DNA of 53,475 bases, taken from contig JASHOY010000360.1 of NCBI GenBank assembly GCA_030038435.1, positions 1-53,475 on the forward strand, given 5' to 3'. Positions 16,246-23,647 of this stretch are shown piece after piece. Under the pieces are notes generated by a model that saw only the letters and a program-made list of their open reading frames with translations, was not told where the DNA came from and did not search any database. The position numbers were made by a program, and so were the translations under genes. Position 1 is the stretch's first letter, and each line of letters opens with the position of its first letter. Source of the DNA: Acidobacteriaceae bacterium. GTDB taxonomy: Bacteria; Acidobacteriota; Terriglobia; Terriglobales; Acidobacteriaceae.

Positions 16246-18771
16246 CTAGTGGTTGCCGATGCCCCAGCGCAGCCGCAGCCCACCGCGGACATTCATAGGC
16301 AGGCTGACATAGCCTATGGGCGCGATGTGCTGGTTGCTGGCCAGGTTGTTGGCTTGCGCGAAGATGTCCATCCAGGAGAATAACCGGAAGCTGCCGCCGA
16401 GGTCGAGCTCGGCATAGCCATGATCGAGATTGCGGTTGGGAAGCAGCAGACTGTTGCCGCCGTATTGGTCGGCGTATTCGAGATAAGTGGAATCGTCGCT
16501 GCGGCTGACGAAGGATGAATTGAAGATGCCGGTGAGACGCTTGCCGGCATAGGTGGCTGAGAAGTAGCCGGAGTTGGGTGCGCGGCGGAAGGGACGGGCG
16601 CCGACCAGCGGGGAGATGGCCCCGATGGGAATGCCGTTGTAAGTGGGTTCGGAGCCGCCGAGGAGAGCTTCATTGTCGCTGTCGAAGGAGCGCTGGACTA
16701 CGGCGTCCAGATAAGTGTATCCGCCGCGCAGGAAGATGTTGCGGCCAATGCCGCTTTCCACGCTGGCCTCGACGCCCTGGGCGCGAAACGCCTCGCTATT
16801 CACTGCGAGGCCATAGTCGTCGCTGTAGTAGTAACCAAGCGCCGCTTCCAGTTGCTGCTGCTCGGCGGCGGTAAGTCCCGGAAGGATGCTGGGCAGAATG
16901 TGTCCGCCGACGTATTCGATTTCCCGGCCGAACTGATTGTGAAAATAAGTGGCGCGGAAGCTGATGTGGTCGCTGAGGAAGCTCTGCGCAAAACCGCCTT
17001 CGTACATGCGCACCTGAGGCGCGGATAGCGGGCCGATCTGCAGTTGAGAGACAACGGAGGAATAGCCGTTGGCCACGAGAAAGTGATACAGCGAGCCGAA
17101 TTCGTCAGTGAGCGTGGGCTCGCGGACGGCGTCGCCGTAATTGAAGAGAATCTGTGTGCCGCTGAAGACGCCGGAGCGGGGCTTTAAGGCGTAGAAGGAG
17201 ACGCCTGCGCGCGGAGTGGTCTGGGTGCCGAAAAGCGAATAGTGTTCAAGGCTGCCGCCAAGCGTGTAGAAAAAGCGGGTTTTGAAATCGCCGTGCACGG
17301 AGGCGAGATAGTTGTAGTTGGTGCGCTCCGTGGTCTCGTAGGTCGAGTAGGTGGGCACGTATTGCAGGCCGCGCTCATCTTCATATTCAAAGCCGATCAG
17401 GCCGGCGAGATGCGGCGTGAAGGTGAGATCGCCGTTGTAGAGAAGCTCGTCGCGATTGGAATCGAGCTGATACTGATACGGGTAGGTCTGGGCGTAGTCG
17501 AGAACCGCCTGGCCGGAGGCGGAATAGCCGTTGGCCCCAGTGATGGTGACAGGATAGCCGAGCGAGTCGCCGTAAGCGTCGAAGTCGCCGCTGCCACTTT
17601 GCTTCCAGAGATAGTATTGCTCGCGCTTGCGGACCAGGCCGTAATGGACCGTGTTGTGGAAGCTGGACGTGGTCTGGTTGGCGATGGAGCCGCTGAAGTA
17701 AATGTTCTGGTCTTTCTGCGTGGCGTCGTCGGCAACATGGTAAAAGGCCCAGGCATTGGGGTCGCCCGTGCCATCCACGAGGTAGTGGGCGACGCCGCGA
17801 ATTTGCGTGCTGGCGCTGGGCTGCCAGCCGAGGTTGGCGACGGCGGAGCCCAGGTGGTACTGGTCGTTGGGCAGAGCGTTGGAAGTTTGCAGCCAACTGT
17901 AGTTGCCGAGATAGTCGAGCCTGCCGCGGGCGCCTGCCAGCTCAAGGTCTTCGCGCGAGGTGTTGAAGTTGCCGCCGCTGCCCTGAAAGAGTAGAGAAGG
18001 GAAGCTGGTGGTGCCGCGAGGGGTAGTCATGCTGACCACGCTGGTCATGGCGCCGGCGCCGTAGAGGTTCGAATCGGGACCGCGGTAAATCTCGGCCCTC
18101 TCGATTCCGGTGGTGGAGAAGGGCCCGAAATCGAACTGATTGCCGAGGTCGCCGATATCCACGCCGTCGAGGAGGACCATGTTGTCGTCGGAGTCGCCGC
18201 CGCGGACGAAGACAGAGGTCTGAGCGCCGCGCTGGCCGGTCTGGGTGATGAAGGTGCCGGGCATGAAGCGCAGTGAATTTACGAGGCTGATGCGCTGGGC
18301 AAGGTCAATCGGCCCTAGCACGGTGGTGGCGGAGCTGGTTTGCGGCTGCGGCGTGGGCGTGCCGGTAGCTGCGACGACGATGGATTGATGCACCCATGCC
18401 GGCTCGAGGACGATGCTGCGTTCGACGGACTGGAAGCGGCCGGCGTAGAAATCGGGGGTCTGCAACTGGCGAAAGGTCTTGGCCGAGATCAGCAAGAAGA
18501 AACGGCCACTGGTTCCGGTGAGGATTTCAAAACTGCCGTCGCTGTGAGAAACCGAAGAACCGACGACTTTCCCCTTGCTGATGAGAACGACATTCGCGCC
18601 CGGGACTTTGGCGCCGGTAGAGTCGGTGACCACGCCGTGAACCTCAGCCGCGGAGCAGAGGACGGGGCTGTACAGAAGCGCGAGGGCAGCGCAGATGAAG
18701 ATGAAAGCGCGGCCGAAGACGGAGGTGAAATGGCGCCAGGGACGGTGCGTGCAGCTCGCGGAAACGGGCAT
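16246..18771 (-). CDS. btuB: BtuB-like TonB-dependent receptor (predicted cobalamin uptake) with carboxypeptidase-regulatory-like N-terminus
   Basis: Outer-membrane receptor, 841 residues from ATG 18769-18771, with AAGGAG six bases upstream. Signal peptide (..FIFICAALALLYSPVLCSAA), then a carboxypeptidase-regulatory-like domain (EVHGVVTDSTGAKVPGANVV), a plug with the classic TonB-receptor motif FVRGGDSDDNMVLLDGVDI and RAEIYRGPDSNLYGAGAM, and a beta-barrel to the C-terminus. The function call rests mainly on the cobalamin riboswitch in its leader, which in other bacteria controls btuB; the barrel itself does not reveal the ligand, and another corrinoid or precursor is possible. No btuCDF genes are adjacent. 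The symbol is by role. Confidence 0.85.
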   Translation of the reverse strand: MPVSASCTHRPWRHFTSVFGRAFIFICAALALLYSPVLCSAAEVHGVVTDSTGAKVPGANVVLISKGKVVGSSVSHSDGSFEILTGTSGRFFLLISAKTFRQLQTPDFYAGRFQSVERSIVLEPAWVHQSIVVAATGTPTPQPQTSSATTVLGPIDLAQRISLVNSLRFMPGTFITQTGQRGAQTSVFVRGGDSDDNMVLLDGVDIGDLGNQFDFGPFSTTGIERAEIYRGPDSNLYGAGAMTSVVSMTTPRGTTSFPSLLFQGSGGNFNTSREDLELAGARGRLDYLGNYSWLQTSNALPNDQYHLGSAVANLGWQPSASTQIRGVAHYLVDGTGDPNAWAFYHVADDATQKDQNIYFSGSIANQTTSSFHNTVHYGLVRKREQYYLWKQSGSGDFDAYGDSLGYPVTITGANGYSASGQAVLDYAQTYPYQYQLDSNRDELLYNGDLTFTPHLAGLIGFEYEDERGLQYVPTYSTYETTERTNYNYLASVHGDFKTRFFYTLGGSLEHYSLFGTQTTPRAGVSFYALKPRSGVFSGTQILFNYGDAVREPTLTDEFGSLYHFLVANGYSSVVSQLQIGPLSAPQVRMYEGGFAQSFLSDHISFRATYFHNQFGREIEYVGGHILPSILPGLTAAEQQQLEAALGYYYSDDYGLAVNSEAFRAQGVEASVESGIGRNIFLRGGYTYLDAVVQRSFDSDNEALLGGSEPTYNGIPIGAISPLVGARPFRRAPNSGYFSATYAGKRLTGIFNSSFVSRSDDSTYLEYADQYGGNSLLLPNRNLDHGYAELDLGGSFRLFSWMDIFAQANNLASNQHIAPIGYVSLPMNVRGGLRLRWGIGNH

Positions 18772-18783
18772 CGGTAGCTCCTT

Positions 18784-18799
18784 CGTTCCCCTCGGAACG
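18784..18799 (-). promoter_or_regulatory. Hairpin next to the ribosome-binding site of the BtuB-like gene
   Basis: Minus strand CGTTCC-GAGG-GGAACG: perfect 6-bp stem with a 4-base loop, ending at the base immediately before AAGGAG (18778-18783). It sits between the riboswitch 3' end and the start codon, the place where a cobalamin riboswitch normally has its expression platform, so it may take part in hiding or exposing the ribosome-binding site. Confidence 0.45.
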
Positions 18800-18811
18800 G
18801 AAAGCGGTTGA

Positions 18812-19030
18812 ACGCCTCGGACCGGTCTCCTGACTTGCGCCTTTGCGGCCACCTTCCCGGACGCGAATCGACGCGATTCACTTCCAGTGGATTTGTCCTC
18901 CGCATGCGGAGGAGCCTGGCCGTTTCCCGCCCTAAGCCCACCCTTGTGACGGGCGGCAAGGCAGGAGCGCTCACAGTTGCGGGGCAGTGGCGGATTTTCA
19001 CCGCCTTCCCGAGCATCCTGGCGATTGCTG
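18812..19030 (-). ncRNA. Cobalamin riboswitch
   Basis: Minus strand shows the conserved blocks in order: GGGAAGGCGGTGAAAATCCG then the B12 box GCCACTG (18985-18991) in CCGCCACTGCCCCGCAACTGTGA, a GC-rich P6-type stem region, GGGAAGGTGGCC and finally AAGTCAGGAGACC (18824-18836). This is the class defined by the cobalamin element. Ends are approximate; a further 7-bp hairpin at 19038-19056 just 5' of the core may belong to it. It ends about 40 bases before the start codon of the receptor at 16246-18771, so coenzyme B12 is predicted to repress that gene. The 3' boundary region contains the hairpin at 18784-18799. No other gene lies downstream, so the switch serves the receptor alone. Confidence 0.93.
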
Positions 19031-19295
19031 TTGTGAACTGCTCCGCGAGGGAGCAGCCGTTGGTGTCATGGAATCGGTTTCTATGACATGAACATTTATA
19101 GCTGGCCTTGAGGGGGCACGTCAAAGACGGCTCAGCCCAAAGAGAATCCTGCGCGGAATGCTTGCTGACAGCAACCTCGAAAGGCGCCACCCTCGATGCA
19201 AAACACTACTTCGCGACAGGTATAGATGTGAAACCAACGGCGATCATATTTGATCCGTTGACTTTTGGCTGTGGCGGAGAGAGTACGGGCGGAGT

Positions 19296-20330
19296 TCAGA
19301 GGCCCGCAGGAATTTTTTCCGCGCTCGCCGCATTCACCATATCGCGGATGGTTTTAATCACCAGCTCCGGCTCATCAAATTGGATCCAGTGCCGACTTTT
19401 GTGCGCGATGATCTGGCTTGCGTGATCGCCGATTCTGTGCAGCGCTTCGCCGGAAAGGGGCGCGGCGCTGCCGGGCGTGAGCACCAGCACCGGAATGCCT
19501 TGGATAGGCGGAGCAGAGCGCATTTCCGTGACCATGGCGGGGATGGCTTCGAGATAGGCGCGCATTTCGGCATAAAATGCCGAGCGCGACCATAGCGCGA
19601 CCAGCTCGGGGCGCGCTTCAGGCGGCAATTTCTGCACCTCGTCCTTGATGCGGCGCAACACGTAGCGGCAGTTTTCGCCGGCGATGCTGGAGAGCTTCTG
19701 GGCGACCCGGCCCGAGCCGCAGATGAGCGAGCTGAGTCCGAGGCGAGCGAGTCCGAAGCGAGCGATGGGGATGGCAACGGTACACAGGCGGACGCCGAGC
19801 TTGAGATTCGCCTGCATGCCGGGGTTGAAGGGCGGCCAATCTTCACAGCGCATAGGGTCGACGAGCACCATGGCGGCCACGTCATCTGGATAAAGCAGCG
19901 CGTAGCGGCGCATCACCAATCCGCCAAAAGAGTGGCCCACGAGCACCAAGGGCGGAGTAACGCCAGCCCGCCGCAGCAGTTCATGCAACTCAGCGGCGAC
20001 GATGGCGGGGGTACGCGCAGTGCGGCGCGGCCCGCTCCAGCCGAGGCCGGCACGATCATAGGAGATGGCGCCGGAGAATGCAGCAACGGCCTTTTGAACA
20101 TGGCGCCAGTTGAGGCTGGAGGCACCAATGCCGGCTTCAAAAACCACGGTTGCGGTTCCTGAACCTTCCTGACGCACAAAGAGCCGCTGCCGACTCCATA
20201 GCTCGATCATGATACCGGCGGTTGCGTATCGGCGCCTGTGTGACCAACCCGCAACCGTCTGGTATAGAAAGGCCGCCAGGAGCAAAGCGGAGCCGGCAGC
20301 GGCGATGCAGAGATAGATGTCCATGTTCAA
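19296..20330 (-). CDS. Alpha/beta-hydrolase with N-terminal membrane anchor
   Basis: 344 residues. One N-terminal hydrophobic helix (about 5-28), then an alpha/beta-hydrolase fold: oxyanion-type region VVFEAGIGASSLNWR, SYDRAGLGWSG, nucleophile elbow VGHSFGG with S134, and the late catalytic His in HKSRHWIQFDEPELV. Family members hydrolyse esters or similar bonds; substrate unknown. An ATG two codons later (20322-20324) is an alternative start. It ends about 265 bases before the riboswitch core of the next gene, so it is a separate transcript. Confidence 0.85.
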   Translation of the reverse strand: MNMDIYLCIAAAGSALLLAAFLYQTVAGWSHRRRYATAGIMIELWSRQRLFVRQEGSGTATVVFEAGIGASSLNWRHVQKAVAAFSGAISYDRAGLGWSGPRRTARTPAIVAAELHELLRRAGVTPPLVLVGHSFGGLVMRRYALLYPDDVAAMVLVDPMRCEDWPPFNPGMQANLKLGVRLCTVAIPIARFGLARLGLSSLICGSGRVAQKLSSIAGENCRYVLRRIKDEVQKLPPEARPELVALWSRSAFYAEMRAYLEAIPAMVTEMRSAPPIQGIPVLVLTPGSAAPLSGEALHRIGDHASQIIAHKSRHWIQFDEPELVIKTIRDMVNAASAEKIPAGL

Positions 20331-20776
20331 TGCCTGGCTGAACGCCTACAGGCCAGAATTTCAGGGAAGGAGCGAGAACGCAAGGGGGCAACAGCACGCG
20401 CTCTCCCGCAGCTCCCGGTCGGTAGGAGATTAGCGCATGCGCGAGGCATGACTCGCCCCAAGCTTGCCGTTTCCGTCAAACTCAGCGTGGTTTGCTGAAA
20501 AGCTGAATCACAACCCTTGGCAAACACCTGCAGGAGCGCCGCGAAGGCCACAGCAGAACCGGGCGCACAACATGAAGCGCCCAGTTCCTGAACTGGCGTT
20601 GGCAACTTCGTTCGGATGAAAGGAACGGGGAATAACCACCGACAGGAAAGTCGAGTGTAGACCACTTAGATCCACACAGAACAACGACCGCGAATTGCGG
20701 TTGTTTTCTGCTCTCGACTTGACGCCGCCTGACAGAACCCGCGCATCCAGCATGTGCTATTGCGCCAGATCCAAGT
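20331..20776. other. 446-base intergenic region without a recognisable gene
   Basis: Between the start of the alpha/beta-hydrolase and the end of the zinc-ribbon gene, both on the minus strand. Overlapping frames in it have no protein-like character. The only structure noticed is a 16-base palindrome CCAGTTCCTGAACTGG (20581-20596). It must contain the hydrolase promoter. Confidence 0.5.
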
Positions 20777-21094
20777 TCAAGCGCGATCCCTTGCTCGCGA
20801 TCCGCCACTTCCCTTGCGTGCCTGGTAGCAGTCCCGGCAAAAGACTGGCCGGTCGCCACGCGGTTCAAAAGGCACGGTTGTGGGCTGCCCGCAACCCGAA
20901 CAAATCACAGGAGTACCCTGTGTCGAACTGGAACGGTAGCCGGAGCCCCCCTGGTCGCTTTTCCTGGCCTGCCTGCATGTTTTGCAACGTTTCGGGGTCG
21001 AATAACCGCGTTCCTGAAAGAACGCTTGATCGGCAGCGGTGAAGGTAAAATCGCGCCCGCAGTCGCTGCACTGAAGTTGAATATCTCCCGCCAT
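20777..21094 (-). CDS. Double zinc-ribbon protein
   Basis: 105 residues with two four-Cys zinc sites: C9-x2-C12 paired with C37-x2-C40, and C65-x2-C68 paired with C86-x2-C89. The first half (QCSDCGRDFTFTAADQAFFQERGY) is the probable zinc-ribbon domain that occurs in short CxxC proteins of many bacteria; the second half (ICSGCGQPTTVPFEPRGDRPVFCRDCY) is a second ribbon. The tail is basic and Gly/Ser-rich (RKGSGGSRARDRA), as expected for nucleic-acid contact. Function unknown; such proteins are often linked to RNA or ribosome work. Divergent from the ECF sigma gene at 21329. Confidence 0.82.
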   Translation of the reverse strand: MAGDIQLQCSDCGRDFTFTAADQAFFQERGYSTPKRCKTCRQARKSDQGGSGYRSSSTQGTPVICSGCGQPTTVPFEPRGDRPVFCRDCYQARKGSGGSRARDRA

Positions 21095-21328
21095 GGGAAT
21101 CCTCGTGGTGTGATTGTACAGCCCAAAGCATCTTTTTCACGCAACAATTCGCAAGAAATAAACAAAGTTAGTCGGAGACCTAAGTTCATTAAATATGTGG
21201 CCTGGAACAAGGGTTGGCCGCGGCTCGAGGTTGCGCGATATAGTTCTTCTAAGCATGCCCCTAGCTTGCTTGGCAAAAACCGGCGCGGCATCCTGCCCGG
21301 GCTATCGGTATGCGGGGCCGGCGGGGTT

Positions 21329-21961
21329 ATGACTTCAAGGTCGAATCCGGAGTTTGAAAAGGACTGCATCCAACGCGTCCTTTCCGGCGAGAAGCACGTG
21401 TTTCACAATCTTATTCGCCCCTGCGAACGGGCGATCTATCTTTTCCTGCTGTCGCTATTGCGAAATGAGGCTGAAGCGGAAGACGCAGCGCAGGAGACGG
21501 TCATCAAGGTATACCGTAACTTGCACCTTTATCGCGGCGACGCGCAGTTTCGTACCTGGGTGCTCTCGATCGCACGCAACGAGGGACTGGGACGGTTGCG
21601 AAAAAGAGAGACCCGGCGTGAAGACTCGCTGGATGCGCTAAGCGATGGCGAGGCCGGGGACTACACACCGGCGATTCTGACCAACTGGCGCGAGATACCC
21701 TCAGACGCCCTGGAAAAGAAGGAGTTAGGAGAGGTATTGCGCAGGGCAATCGAAGGGCTGCCGGAGATTTACCGTAACGTGGTGATGCTTCGCGACGTCG
21801 AAGAAATGGATGTGCGCGAGTCCGCAGCCGTGCTGGGTATTTCGGAGGGTGCCGTAAAAGTTCGATTGCACCGCGCGCGAGCCATGCTGCAACGGGAATT
21901 GGCGCCGAAATTGAAAGGCTTTGCGCCCCGCCGCGCAAGGCTGTTTGGGTGGGGCTCATGA
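21329..21961 (+). CDS. ECF sigma factor
   Basis: 210 residues from ATG 21329-21331 (GGCGGGG upstream). The frame is open to 21026, but the added part would run across the zinc-ribbon promoter region and is not protein-like. Sigma-2: LIRPCERAIYLFLLSLLRNEAEAEDAAQETVIKVYRNLHLY followed by FRTWVLSIARNEGLGRLRKR. Sigma-4: AIEGLPEIYRNVVMLRDVEEMDVRESAAVLGISEGAVKVRLHRARAMLQREL. The stop overlaps the start of the zf-HC2 gene (ATGA), a standard sigma/anti-sigma pair. It lies about 1.2 kb upstream of the bufferin operon on the same strand; in other bacteria ECF factors control such operons, which makes it a candidate regulator. Confidence 0.93.
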   Translation: MTSRSNPEFEKDCIQRVLSGEKHVFHNLIRPCERAIYLFLLSLLRNEAEAEDAAQETVIKVYRNLHLYRGDAQFRTWVLSIARNEGLGRLRKRETRREDSLDALSDGEAGDYTPAILTNWREIPSDALEKKELGEVLRRAIEGLPEIYRNVVMLRDVEEMDVRESAAVLGISEGAVKVRLHRARAMLQRELAPKLKGFAPRRARLFGWGS

Positions 21962-22206
21962 GGATCGACTGCAGGCACGTTTGGGAACACATCTCGGCCT
22001 ACATTGATGGCCAGGTGGAGGCAGCCCTGCGCGCCGAAATCGACCGTCATTTAGAGACCTGCGAGATCTGCTCGGCGGTGCTGGATTCGACGCGGAACGT
22101 GGTGGTCCTGGTGGCGGACGATCGCGTTTTCGAACTGCCTGCCGGTTTCAGTGAGCGGCTGCATGAGAGGCTGGATCGGGAGCTGGAACGGGAGGAGCCG
22201 ACTTAG
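21958..22206 (+). CDS. Soluble zf-HC2 anti-sigma factor
   Basis: 82 residues from ATG 21958-21960, overlapping the sigma stop codon by four bases; an ATG at 21949 in the same frame is possible. Zinc site: C5 region and H31-x3-C35-x2-C38 (HLETCEICS). No TM segment follows, only a helical acidic tail (FSERLHERLDRELEREEPT), so it is a cytoplasmic zinc-binding anti-sigma factor of the ZAS type. Such proteins release their sigma factor when the zinc site is oxidised or loses its metal. Confidence 0.88.
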   Translation: MRIDCRHVWEHISAYIDGQVEAALRAEIDRHLETCEICSAVLDSTRNVVVLVADDRVFELPAGFSERLHERLDRELEREEPT

Positions 22207-22260
22207 ATATTGCCTGATGAATTGCAGGCTGAGGGTTGACCGGACCGGGGACTCAGAAAT

Positions 22261-22671
22261 TTAGAACGCGGATCGGCCGTGGTTGAGAATGGGATGGATC
22301 CAGGCTTCGAGGGCGACAAGGATCAGCGTGGCTACGGCCAGAACGACCTGCAGGCGCTCGGAGCGCTTTTCCCTTTTGCTGATCTCGCGCCTGCGCCATT
22401 GCGCCGAGGGCAGGCGGCGCATGCGCCAGATCCAGGCCAGCACGAGAAGATTAACGACGGCGCCGGCGGTAGCGGCGATCAGCATGGGAATGCGAATGGC
22501 GTCTCGATGAAGCGGTACGAGAGGCTTGACAACGATGCTTGCGGCCAGCGCGGTTACGCCAATCGCCACCCGCAGGGCGCTGATGGTAAACACAGCCGTA
22601 CACAGGCTCTGCGCCAGGGCAAACAGGAAGGTTGTGCCGGAGAGAATTCCCATTGCTCTGGGTTTATCCAT
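22261..22671 (-). CDS. Small polytopic membrane protein of unknown function
   Basis: 136 residues with four hydrophobic segments: about 11-31 (GTTFLFALAQSLCTAVFTISA), 36-52, 60-82 (IPMLIAATAGAVVNLLVLAWIW) and 107-124 (VVLAVATLILVALEAWIHP), and a strongly basic loop (RRREISKREKRSER) between the third and fourth. Convergent with the anti-sigma gene and not part of its transcript. No family recognised; the layout is like other short conserved integral membrane proteins. Confidence 0.7.
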   Translation of the reverse strand: MDKPRAMGILSGTTFLFALAQSLCTAVFTISALRVAIGVTALAASIVVKPLVPLHRDAIRIPMLIAATAGAVVNLLVLAWIWRMRRLPSAQWRRREISKREKRSERLQVVLAVATLILVALEAWIHPILNHGRSAF

Positions 22672-23146
22672 GTAATCTCCAAATGCCGTTGACCGTGCGG
22701 CGCGAACAAAGACAGCTTAGCGCACCAGCGGCGGGGGAGCCAATGCGCCGGCGCGAAAGATGGGCTCAGAAGCCATCGATGTTTTGCGGAGCGTCAGCCT
22801 CACGATGATGCGCCTTTGCAAGCGCCGGGCAGTTTCAAAGATGCAAATGTTTACCCGGCTGCGGCGACGCGATGATGAGATTTTTATGTTCACGGGCAGG
22901 TGTTTCCCTGTAACCTTTTCGACAAGCTGCTACTCCTAAGAGGCGAACCGGCGAAATTCCCCGAATGAATCAGATACTTCCTTTGGCGCCGGTTGAGCAG
23001 CAGAAAGCACAGCCGCACCCAGAAAAATCGCATTCGATTTGGTCTTGCTGTGCTCCAGTCCCACACCCTGCGGGAAAGGCAATTGCCGCTCCTGCACGGC
23101 ACCACCGGCGGACTTGAACCGCCCCAACCCACCGAGGTGACAAGAG
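22672..23146. other. 475-base leader region of the bufferin operon
   Basis: Divergent gap between the membrane protein at 22261-22671 (minus) and the bufferin precursor (plus). It contains the candidate ECF promoter at 22910-22937 and, if that is used, a leader of about 200 bases. No gene of its own is seen. Confidence 0.5.
22910..22937 (+). promoter_or_regulatory. Candidate ECF promoter upstream of the bufferin operon
   Basis: GTAACC (22910-22915) within TGTAACCTTTT, then 16 bases, then ACTCCTA. The AACCTTTT block is identical, at identical spacing, to the -35 of the ECF promoter at 30575-30602, but the -10 differs (ACTCCTA against CGTCTA), which suggests a different ECF sigma factor. GTAACC is the -35 element I recall for the heavy-metal-responsive sigma-F regulon of Caulobacter. 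Confidence 0.45.
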
Positions 23147-23446
23147 ATGAAAAACCAATTGAACGCAATGTTATTGACGGCGGCGCTCTCCGGCCTGATG
23201 GGCGGAACCGCGATTGCAGCGCATGCGGCGGCGCCGGGACCATCGTCGAACAACACACCGGTTCTGGCAAAGGCGGGATTGCGTTTCGACGGCCTGAACG
23301 CCAAAAAGAGCAAGCACTCCTGTAAAGGCAAAAACGACTGCAAAGGCCAGGGCGGGTGCAAGTCTGGCGACAACGGTTGCAAAGGCAAGAACAGCTGCAA
23401 GGGCAAGGGCGGCTGCGCAACCGATGGCTCGAAGATGCCTGGATAG
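23147..23446 (+). CDS. bufA: Bufferin-type RiPP metallophore precursor (BufA2-like)
   Basis: 99 residues. Sec signal peptide (MKNQLNAMLLTAALSGLMGG..AAHA), a spacer (GLRFDGLNAKK), then a Cys/Gly/Lys-rich core with six cysteines at 59, 65, 71, 78, 84 and 90, spaced x5, x5, x6, x5, x5. The core is a duplication of CKGKN(D/S)CKG(Q/K)GGC. Family knowledge: bufferin precursors are exported to the periplasm after an MNIO enzyme converts cysteines to thiooxazole-type groups, and the product binds copper or other metals. The three genes that follow (MNIO, DUF2063, DoxX) are exactly the known partners. Which metal is bound here is not visible. The start codon follows GAGGTGACAAGAG. Confidence 0.88.
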   Translation: MKNQLNAMLLTAALSGLMGGTAIAAHAAAPGPSSNNTPVLAKAGLRFDGLNAKKSKHSCKGKNDCKGQGGCKSGDNGCKGKNSCKGKGGCATDGSKMPG

Positions 23447-23452
23447 TAGCAA

Positions 23453-23647
23453 ACAGTTCGCAGCTTGCTGTTTACAGTTCGCAGCAGATAGCGAACAGCC
23501 ACCAATGATCAGGGATCAGAGGTCATGGATCCCTGATCAACGGCTTGGGTTGTGCAGGGTCGATCGCGAGCCGCGCATGAGGACTGTGAATTACGAACGG
23601 TGAGCTGCAAGCTGCGAACCACAAGCTGTGAACTGAGAACTGTTTTT
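23453..23647. repeat. Inverted heptanucleotide repeat arrays between bufA and bufB
   Basis: Left array 23454-23495 in 7-base units (CAGTTCG CAGCTTG CTGTTTA CAGTTCG CAGCAGA TAGCGAA); right array 23585-23647 in units of opposite sense (TGTGAAT TACGAAC GGTGAGC TGCAAGC TGCGAAC CACAAGC TGTGAAC TGAGAAC TGTTTTT) ending on the base before the bufB start codon. ACAGTTCGCAGC at 23453-23464 recurs exactly at 23474-23485, a 21-base step. A perfect hairpin (23507-23538) lies between the arrays. The two arrays can pair with each other, giving a large imperfect stem. Confidence 0.7.
23507..23538. promoter_or_regulatory. Perfect 11-bp hairpin between bufA and bufB
   Basis: GATCAGGGATC (23507-23517) and GATCCCTGATC (23528-23538) are exact reverse complements with a 10-base loop. 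There is no T-run after it, so it is not a classical intrinsic terminator; it could pause polymerase or protect the 3' end of a bufA message, so that more precursor than enzyme is made. Confidence 0.55.

Noticed and set aside
17242..17994. 250-codon plus-strand frame inside the BtuB-like gene
   Set aside because: Val/Gly/Ala-rich shadow of barrel codons without start signal or homologous motif.
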